Shown here: one piece after another, positions 60,953-64,000 of the stretch
Layout: each line of letters opens with the position of its first letter
Numbering within the stretch: position 1 is the first letter of the stretch
From: Hydrocarboniphaga daqingensis
GTDB taxonomy: Bacteria > Pseudomonadota > Gammaproteobacteria > Nevskiales > Nevskiaceae
Length of the DNA: 64,000 bases
Assembly (NCBI RefSeq): GCF_900129825.1
Contig: NZ_FQWZ01000004.1
Location: forward strand, 397,312 to 461,311
Direction: 5' to 3'
Made by a program: the position numbers and the translations under genes
The notes under the pieces: generated by a model
The model's input: the letters and a program-made list of their open reading frames with translations, nothing else
What the model was told of the DNA's origin: nothing
Databases searched by the model: none

Positions 60953-62146
60953 TCACTCGATGAGGTGGGCGATCGGCACCACGGGATCGACGTCGGCATC
61001 GTAGTCGACGCCAGCGACGTCGAATCCGAACAAGCGCAAAAACTCGTGACGATAGCCGGCAAAGTCGGTCATCGATTCGATCGTGTCGTTCTCGATGATC
61101 TTCCAGCTGTCTTCGACCTGCTTCTGTACGTCCAGGTCGAGCTCTTTGTAATCGGTGCGGATGCGCCCTTCGGCATCGAGCGTCGGCGTCGTGCTGTACA
61201 GATTGTCCCGATACAGCGACAGAATCTGCTCAATGCAGCCCTCGTGCGTGCCGCGCTGTTTCATGACCTTGAACAGCATGGCCAAGTACAGCGGCATCAC
61301 CGGGATCGCCGAGCTGGCTTGGGTGACGACGGCCTTAAGCACGGCGACCCGCGCATCGCCCCCACCGACGGCGAGCTTGCGGCGGATGTCGAGGACCTTT
61401 TTGTCCAGGTCCTGCTTGGCGGCGCCGATCGTGCCGTTCCAGTAAATCGCGCGTGTCACCTGCTCGCCGACATAGGTGAACGCGGACGTCTTGGCTCCGG
61501 GCGCCAACACGCCGGCCTCGTCGAGCGCGTCGATCCACATCTGCCAGTCTTCACCGCCCATCACGGCGACGGTATCGTCGATTTCCTGCTGCGTGGCCGG
61601 TTCGAGCGTCACGCTCTTGATGACGACCTTGTCCGTGTCCAGCGCGCGCTGCGTCAGTGGCTGGCCAATCGGCTTGAGCGTCGAGCTGTAAACGACACCC
61701 GTGCGCGGGTGTTTGCGGCGTGGTGAGGCCAGGCTGTAAATCACCAGATCAACCTGACCGAGATCCTGGCGGATCACGTCGATCGTCTTCTGCTTGATCT
61801 CGTCCGAAAATGCATCACCGTTGATGCTTTTGGCGTAAAGCCCCTGCGCCTCGGCAAACTGGTGGAATGCAGCAGAGTTGTACCACCCGGCGCTGCCGAC
61901 GCGGTCGGCTTCACCGCCGCGTTCGAAGAACAGTCCGAGTGTCGAGGCACCGTAGCCGAAGGCAGCCGTGATTCGCGCGGCCAGTCCGTAGCCGGTGGAC
62001 GCCCCGATCACCAAAACCTTCTTCGGGCCGTCGGTCCGCACGCCGTGGCGGCGGACGTAGTCGATCTGCTCGCGGACGTTGGCCTTGCAGCCTTCCGGAT
62101 GCGCCGTGACACACATGAAGCCGCGGATGCGAGGTTTGATGATCAT
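60953..62146 (-). CDS. fabV: Enoyl-ACP reductase FabV
   Basis: 397 residues, standard for Fab[21 protein letters not shown] at the start, NAD-binding [16 protein letters not shown], and the FabV active site Y-x8-K ([10 protein letters not shown]) are present. [14 protein letters not shown] near the C-terminus is also typical. It makes the last reduction of fatty acid elongation and is known as a triclosan-insensitive form. No other enoyl reductase is in the window. Confidence 0.97.
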   Translation of the reverse strand: MIIKPRIRGFMCVTAHPEGCKANVREQIDYVRRHGVRTDGPKKVLVIGASTGYGLAARITAAFGYGASTLGLFFERGGEADRVGSAGWYNSAAFHQFAEAQGLYAKSINGDAFSDEIKQKTIDVIRQDLGQVDLVIYSLASPRRKHPRTGVVYSSTLKPIGQPLTQRALDTDKVVIKSVTLEPATQQEIDDTVAVMGGEDWQMWIDALDEAGVLAPGAKTSAFTYVGEQVTRAIYWNGTIGAAKQDLDKKVLDIRRKLAVGGGDARVAVLKAVVTQASSAIPVMPLYLAMLFKVMKQRGTHEGCIEQILSLYRDNLYSTTPTLDAEGRIRTDYKELDLDVQKQVEDSWKIIENDTIESMTDFAGYRHEFLRLFGFDVAGVDYDADVDPVVPIAHLIE

Positions 62147-62185
62147 CGTATTCGTATGGTTCGGTTGCGCTCAGCAGGAGCATTG

Positions 62186-62220
62186 ACGCTAGGCGCCCTG
62201 CGAAGAGGGACGCCTAGCGT
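62186..62220. repeat. Inverted repeat between AgmX gene and fabV
   Basis: ACGCTAGGCG / CGCCTAGCGT extended by CCCT/AGGG forms a 14-bp stem with one bulge. No T tract follows, so it may be a weak terminator or an operator for fabV. Confidence 0.5.
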
Positions 62221-62267
62221 ACGGCCGGCGACGCAATAAATCCGCCATCGCGCCGCCTGCGGGCGGA

Positions 62268-63278
62268 TCAGGCCGGGAACAGGTAGATCGGATAGTTCGG
62301 ATACGTAAAGGTCGGGACGGCCTTTGCACCGAAGTTGAGCAGCTTGACGCGCGCGATGATCCGCTCTTCGAGCTCGGCGTCGCCCAGCTCGCTCGACACC
62401 AGCCGGCAATCACTGACCGAACCATCCGGCGCGATCGTCAGGCTGACCACCATCTTGCCGCGGACGTCGGGCTTGTCGCGGAGCACGCGCTGGTAGATCG
62501 AGTAGAACGCGGCCTTGTTGCGGTCGAACGTCAACTGGATCTCATCCAGCGTGCGCGCGGCCACTGACTTGTCGCCGCTCTGGCCCGGCCGGGTCTTGTC
62601 CGGCCCGATACCGATCGGACTCTCGACCGTGGTGGTGCGACGCTGGCCCAGACCGGCACCCGCCTGTGACCGCCGGGTCTCGCCGGTTCCGGAGCCGGAG
62701 ATGCCGCCCGAGCTTGCGGCCGCTGACTGTGCGATCGCGCCGCCGCCGGCCGTGCCGCCGCTGGCGCCAGTGCCGGCGCGCGCAGTGACCACGTCGCTGG
62801 ACAAGGGACGTGCGGCATCAAGCCCCTGAAGCGAGTTGTCACGCAAGGCCTTGAGCTGATCGGCCATCGCCATCACGCCGGTCTGCGCCGCCTTGTCGCG
62901 CGCCGATGCCACCAACTGCTCCTTGGTCGGCTCCGGCTTGGCCACCGGCTCAGCCCTGGGCTTGGCCGGCTCCGGCTTTTTGACTTCCTGCGGCTTGGGT
63001 TCTTCAGGCTTGGGCGCGTCGTCTTCCGATGGCTTGGGCTCTTCGGTTTGATCGGCGACTTCGGCGTCCGGCAACAGGCTGACGTAGCGGCGCTCCAGCG
63101 TGTCGCCGCCCCCTCGTTCGAGGCCGGCGAAGTTCAGCAGTGGAATCACGATGGCCAGTATCAGGAACGCCAGCAGTGCAGCCCCGGCAACGCGCCGAAA
63201 CCGCCGATCCGCTTCCTCGGCGAGTCCCCAGGCATCGACGCCGATGATGGCGCGGGTATCGACAGCGGCGGCGGTCAT
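62268..63278 (-). CDS. AgmX/PglI-type TonB-like protein
   Basis: 336 residues. A membrane anchor (VAGAALLAFLILAIVIPLLNFAGL) near residue 35, a Pro/Glu/Lys-rich spacer (about 75-120), a Gly/Ser/Ala low-complexity region, and the AgmX/PglI C-terminal domain (RTLDEIQLTFDRNKAAFYSIYQRVLRDKP, GKMVVSLTIAPDGSVSDCRLVSSELGDAELEERIIARVKLLNFG). This resembles a TonB-like transducer. The ExbD genes upstream overlap it by 4 bases. The process powered is unknown. Confidence 0.88.
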   Translation of the reverse strand: MTAAAVDTRAIIGVDAWGLAEEADRRFRRVAGAALLAFLILAIVIPLLNFAGLERGGGDTLERRYVSLLPDAEVADQTEEPKPSEDDAPKPEEPKPQEVKKPEPAKPRAEPVAKPEPTKEQLVASARDKAAQTGVMAMADQLKALRDNSLQGLDAARPLSSDVVTARAGTGASGGTAGGGAIAQSAAASSGGISGSGTGETRRSQAGAGLGQRRTTTVESPIGIGPDKTRPGQSGDKSVAARTLDEIQLTFDRNKAAFYSIYQRVLRDKPDVRGKMVVSLTIAPDGSVSDCRLVSSELGDAELEERIIARVKLLNFGAKAVPTFTYPNYPIYLFPA

Positions 63279-63781
63279 TCGCCCCCTCCCTTCTTTTCGA
63301 CGACGGCCAGCGAGATGCGCGCGAATCGGGTATCCGAGCAGGTGGCCATGACCTTCTTGAGCAAGCTGTACGGGATCGACTTGTCAGCGACGATGTTGAC
63401 CTCGCCCCGCGTCAGCCGGTTCTGCGTGTCGCCCTCGACCTGCATCAGCGGCGCCAGCAGCAGCGCTGACTTCAGAGCGGGCAGCAGCTTGACGTCAGCC
63501 TTCAGCGCCTGGGCCGTGGACATCACCGAGCGGTTGTCGACCAGGATGTCCTCGGCGGTGACGATGATCGTCACGGTCGGACGCGGCTGCTCCTTGATCA
63601 CCGACTCGGGCAGCTTGATCGAGCGCGGCGAGGGGATCACCTCGACCACCAGCGCGTTGACCAGCAGGTAGAACACCAGGATGGCGAAGATGTCGATCAG
63701 CGAGACGATGTTGATCGCCACCGCGCCCTTCTTGCGGCGCACGGCCCGTTCGGTGCGGCGTTCGCGGCGACGCGAGCTCAT
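63275..63781 (-). CDS. ExbD/TolR-family protein
   Basis: 168 residues. Basic N-terminus, single helix INIVSLIDIFAILVFYLLVNAL with the conserved Asp, and a periplasmic domain (PTVTIIVTAEDILVDNRSVM, GEVNIVADKSIPYSLLKKVMATCSDTRFARISLAV). It overlaps both neighbours by 4 bases, so translation is coupled. Confidence 0.92.
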   Translation of the reverse strand: MSSRRRERRTERAVRRKKGAVAINIVSLIDIFAILVFYLLVNALVVEVIPSPRSIKLPESVIKEQPRPTVTIIVTAEDILVDNRSVMSTAQALKADVKLLPALKSALLLAPLMQVEGDTQNRLTRGEVNIVADKSIPYSLLKKVMATCSDTRFARISLAVVEKKGGGE

Positions 63782-64000
63782 GGCGCGGCCACCGCAGCAT
63801 CGCCGATGGAGATCAGCGGATACAGCTCACGCGGCAAGCCGAGGTTGCGCGCCTCGGCCGGCGTCAGCCGCGCCGCTTCCATGACCTTGACCACGTCCTC
63901 ATAGGAGACATTGGGCGAGACCAGCAGCGTGATCGCGTTTTCGTTCGGCGCGGCCTTCTTGGTTTCGACCAGCGTCTCGGACAAGGCCTGCAGGTTGTAG
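63778..64000 (-). CDS. Second ExbD-like protein, partial at right edge
   Basis: The frame is open to base 64000, so the N-terminus is missing. The visible 73 residues end ENAITLLVSPNVSYEDVVKVMEAARLTPAEARNLG, LPRELYPLISIGDAAV, typical of the periplasmic C-terminus of an ExbD. A gene for an ExbB-like channel is expected just outside the window. Confidence 0.75.
   Translation of the reverse strand, partial: YNLQALSETLVETKKAAPNENAITLLVSPNVSYEDVVKVMEAARLTPAEARNLGLPRELYPLISIGDAAVAAP

Overview
The window is a high-GC stretch of a gammaproteobacterial chromosome. The order tRNA-Leu, tig, clpP, clpX, lon, hupB, tRNA-Val, tRNA-Asp, ppiD (47155-56098) is the one I know from the Xanthomonas lineage. Together with DUF1329, MMPL, WS/DGAT and FabV genes it points to Xanthomonadales/Nevskiales-type bacteria. 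The genus is not determinable from the sequence alone. I see no insertion sequence, prophage or CRISPR array. Six tRNA genes and many intrinsic terminators mark it as ordinary chromosome.

Layout. 1-7782: right end of an exopolysaccharide (EPS) region: partial GNAT protein, a CRP-like regulator coupled to a phosphopantetheinyl transferase, a CsbD protein, a polyprenyl-phosphate sugar transferase, an EpsL-like barrel and an unusual WecG/TagA-type glycosyltransferase fusion. 7792-12462: two divergent paralogous GH5 glycosidases sharing a palindromic control region, then a PAS-GGDEF protein with a dead active site but an intact I-site. 12495-19146: ZIP transporter, MAPEG protein, DUF1800/DUF1501 pair, DUF429 protein, small ORF and ABC1 kinase. 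19242-21939: arsenic resistance operon (acr3, arsC, arsR) divergent from a DUF1275 protein. 22124-24535: small heat-shock protein with sigma32-like promoter and ROSE-like RNA thermometer, CobW GTPase, membrane protein. 24618-30701: LolA-like protein, MMPL transporter fused to a cyclic-nucleotide-binding domain, SDR, GreB, lipoprotein, rhodanese.

30914-41280: the most interesting part. It is a tightly coupled DUF3450 / TolQ-like / ExbB / ExbD / TonB / TPR operon (TtpC-type Ton system) whose TPR protein is fused in frame to a complete DUF1329 domain. A second, stand-alone DUF1329 gene lies about 2.5 kb downstream, after a small secreted protein, a DUF6918 protein and an ABC1 kinase. This suggests a TonB-energised process acting on DUF1329 (LolA-like fold, lipid or outer-membrane transport) proteins.

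41371-47038: DUF2505 protein, serine hydrolase, a WS/DGAT homologue with a degenerate active site, tRNA-Glu and tRNA-Ala, and a Fur-box-headed hemin transport operon. 47155-57412: tRNA-Leu and the protein quality-control block (tig, clpPX, lon behind a sigma32-like promoter, hupB, tRNA-Val/Asp, ppiD), then a dicarboxylate symporter. 57559-64000: secreted subtilase, porin, FabV enoyl-ACP reductase, and an AgmX/ExbD/ExbD operon that runs off the right edge.
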